A stretch of DNA of 5,300 nt from Bacillota bacterium (lineage in GTDB: Bacteria > Bacillota > GCA-003054495 > Carboxydocellales > JAJZTU01): positions 1 through 5,300 of the forward strand of contig JAJZTU010000239.1 of NCBI GenBank assembly GCA_021848765.1. Reading direction: 5' to 3'. The notes beneath the pieces were generated by a model. It worked only from the letters and a program-made list of their open reading frames with translations, was not told the origin of the DNA and did no database searches. Positions 3,744 through 5,300 of the stretch are shown here, piece after piece. How positions within the stretch are numbered: position 1 is the first letter of the stretch; the number at the start of each line of letters is the position of its first letter. The position numbers and the translations under genes were made by a program.

Positions 3744-5300
3744 TCAAACTACCCGGAGATCGTATTCCTTTAGCTTGCGGTGCAAAGTATTACGGCCAAT
3801 GCCCAGTATTTGAGCGGCGGCAGAGATATTGCCCCGGCAGCTTTCCAAAGCCCGTAGAATGGCCGTTTTCTCCATCTCGCGCAAAGATATCACAACCTTC
3901 TGCCCCTTCTCCTGAGCCGCTAGCAGCGAATAAGCCTGGGATGCTGCAGGAACACAATCCCGCATCCCCGCAGGGAGGTGTTCGGGCAAAATCTCAGGGC
4001 CGTCAATAATATTTACCAAACCTTCGATAGTATTCTCCAACTCCCGGATATTGCCCGGCCAGTTGTAACTTAGGAATCTCCGGCCGGCCTCCGGGGAGAG
4101 CTGCAATCCCGGCCTACCTAATTCGGCACAGTATTTCCGGAGGAAATAGCCGGCCAGAAGCAAGCTGTCTTCTGCCCTGTCCCGCAAAGGGGGAATCTGG
4201 ATATTAACAACATTTAGCCGGTAATAGAGGTCCTTGCGGAAGGTCCCCTGCTCTACGGCTCTCTCCAAACTCCGGTGGGTTGCGGCAATCACCCGGACAT
4301 CCACCGGAATTATCTTGCGGCCCCCTACCCGGGTTATTAGTTTTTCCTGGAGGACCCGCAGGAGGGTGGTTTGGGCCGCTAAAGACATATCCCCAATTTC
4401 ATCGAGGAAGAGGGTTCCACCCTGGGCGGCTTCAAACTTGCCGACCGAACCTCCCCTTTTGGCCCCTGTAAAAGAACCTTCCTCATAACCGAAAAGTTCG
4501 CTTTCCACAAGTTCCTTAGGGATAGCCGCACAGTTAATCGCCACAAAAGGCCCGTCCTTCCTTGGGCTCTCCCGGTGGATTGACTGGGCAAACAGTTCCT
4601 TGCCGGTGCCGGTCTCTCCCTGAATCAGCACGGTAGAATGGCTGGCAGAAGCCCGCTTGGCCCTGGCGATAGCTTTACCCAGGGACTCACTTTGACCAAT
4701 TATCCGGGCAAAGGAATAACGGAGCGGACCCTGGTGGGCCGCCTTGTCCTGCCCTGACGCAGCCCCAGGCGTAGACACAGGTGCAGTAGCCGGCCCGGAC
4801 ACAGAACCCGGCACGGCCTCAGGCGGGGACTCAGAAGCGGTCTCGGATGCAGCAGCCTGAACGGTTGCATTCTTTTGCTTGGAAAGCTGATATTTACTTA
4901 ACAGGTCCCGTAACAGGAGATCCTTTTCTATATTTTTAGCCGCCATGGAAAGCAGGTTGGACAGGCGGTCATTACCACCCCGGTAGTCCCCGGTGACATC
5001 CAGCACTCCCAAGAGTTCTCCCTGAGGCCCAAAAATCGGGGTTGCTGAACAGACCAGGAAGTGATTTTCCTGGCAGTAGTGTTCTCAGCCAAAGACATTG
5101 ACCGGATTAGCTTCTTTTAGCGCAGTCCCGATAGCATTGGTCCCCTTGATATTTTCACTCCAATTAGCCCCTGCTGACAGGCAAACCCGCTTAGCTTTAT
5201 CCAAAAACCCGGCATCCCCAACAGTTTTCAAAATGTAACCGTCATGGTCGGTAAGCAGCACAGTGAATCCCAAACCCTGCAAAGTCCGGTAGAGAGCCTC
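3744..5300 (-). CDS. AcoR-type sigma-54-dependent activator (GAF, AAA+, Fis HTH), 5' end beyond the window, with one in-frame TGA
   Basis: An enhancer-binding activator that uses ATP hydrolysis to open sigma-54 promoters. Numbering from the window edge, the 518 codons encode an AcoR-type GAF sensor (about 1-105, with the family signature ANWSENIKGTNAIGTAL at 45-61), a Pro/Ala/Ser-rich linker (about 145-189) with no PAS domain, an AAA+ domain and a Fis-type HTH. The AAA+ domain has Walker A GETGTGKE (228-235), GSFTGA for the sigma-54 contact loop (275-280; the usual form is GAFTGA), Walker B GGTLFLDE (294-301), FRKDLYYRLNV and WPGNIRELE (414-422). The HTH reads GNISAAAQILGIGRNTLHRKL (residues 490-510, read in two parts). 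Codon 72 is TGA (5087-5085), between NVFG and EHYCQENHFLVCSATPIFG. The frame before and after the TGA is the same and the family alignment runs straight across it, so this is one gene. It may encode selenocysteine, or be broken by one nonsense change or sequencing error. Downstream parts have only internal TTG or ATG restarts. The inducer and target genes are unknown. Confidence 0.92.
4734..4868 (-). other. Low-complexity Pro/Ala/Ser/Gly linker in the sigma-54 activator
   Basis: About 45 codons between the GAF and AAA+ domains encode almost only Ala, Ser, Pro, Gly, Thr, Val and Glu (for example ETASESPPEAVPGSVSG). The DNA shows loosely repeated units rich in GCCT, TCCG and CTGT words, as if expanded by slippage. 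It replaces the PAS domain often present in AcoR-like proteins and probably acts as a flexible tether. Confidence 0.7.
5054..5073 (-). promoter_or_regulatory. Hairpin 11 nt after the in-frame TGA, SECIS-like candidate
   Basis: On the minus strand CCAGGAA (5073-5067) pairs perfectly with TTCCTGG (5060-5054) around the 6-nt loop AATCAC; a G·U pair can extend the base. The stem starts 11 nt after the TGA, the spacing of the minimal E. coli fdhF SECIS. Against it, the loop has no G among its first bases and the stem has no bulged U, both common features of bacterial SECIS elements. The stem is seen; the recoding role is inferred. Confidence 0.4.
5085..5087 (-). other. In-frame TGA inside the GAF domain: selenocysteine codon or nonsense mutation
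   Basis: The codon series reads AAT GTC TTT GGC TGA GAA CAC TAC TGC. The surrounding G-x-EHY context is the conserved AcoR GAF segment, and the x position is variable in the family as I recall it. Cys (TGC/TGT), Gly (GGA), Arg (CGA/AGA), Ser (TCA) and Trp (TGG) are all one base away from TGA. If it is read as Sec, the product would carry U-E-H-Y-C, a Sec and a Cys four residues apart. Confidence 0.6.

Noticed and set aside
5280..5282. TTG at 5282 as the start of the upstream GAF fragment
   Set aside because: The frame is open to the window edge and the residues before it (EALYRT) fit the GAF domain, so the real start lies outside.

Overview
All identifiable genes in this window lie on the minus strand, so the biological order runs from high to low coordinates. 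GC content is moderately high. The genes have strong purine-rich Shine-Dalgarno sequences, some GTG/TTG codons are plausible starts, and classic hairpin-plus-U-tract terminators are present. Together with a YhbY-ProB-ProA block and an AcoR-type sigma-54 activator, this suggests a Gram-positive Firmicute, probably an anaerobic clostridial or Peptococcaceae-like organism. That assignment is an inference; there is no rRNA marker here.

Layout from right to left. (1) 5300-3744: most of a sigma-54-dependent activator with an AcoR-type GAF domain, a Pro/Ala/Ser linker, an AAA+ domain and a Fis-type HTH. Its N-terminus is beyond the window edge. The reading frame is open throughout except for one in-frame TGA at 5087-5085 inside the GAF domain. 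A perfect 7-bp hairpin begins exactly 11 nt after this TGA, the same spacing as in the E. coli fdhF SECIS. The gene is therefore either a candidate selenoprotein regulator or a gene broken by a single nonsense change. (2) 3576-3352: a 74-residue protein with eight cysteines, transcribed on its own from a sigma-70-type promoter that overlaps a perfect dyad, and closed by a strong terminator. (3) 3142-359: yhbY-proB-proA, an operon for a ribosome-associated RNA-binding protein and the first two enzymes of proline synthesis. It has a recognisable promoter and a short leader in which a strong Shine-Dalgarno sequence is separated from the yhbY start by a stable hairpin. A terminator follows proA. 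(4) 234-1: the N-terminal 78 codons of a TetR-family repressor, with a palindrome just upstream that may be its own operator.

How the genes work together: ProB phosphorylates glutamate and ProA reduces the product to glutamate semialdehyde, which cyclises towards proline; ProC is not in the window. YhbY is a ribosome assembly factor that travels with this cluster in many Firmicutes. The flanking regulators and the Cys-rich protein appear to be separate units. The most interesting item is the TGA plus hairpin in the GAF sensor domain; the second is the SD-hairpin-ATG arrangement of yhbY.
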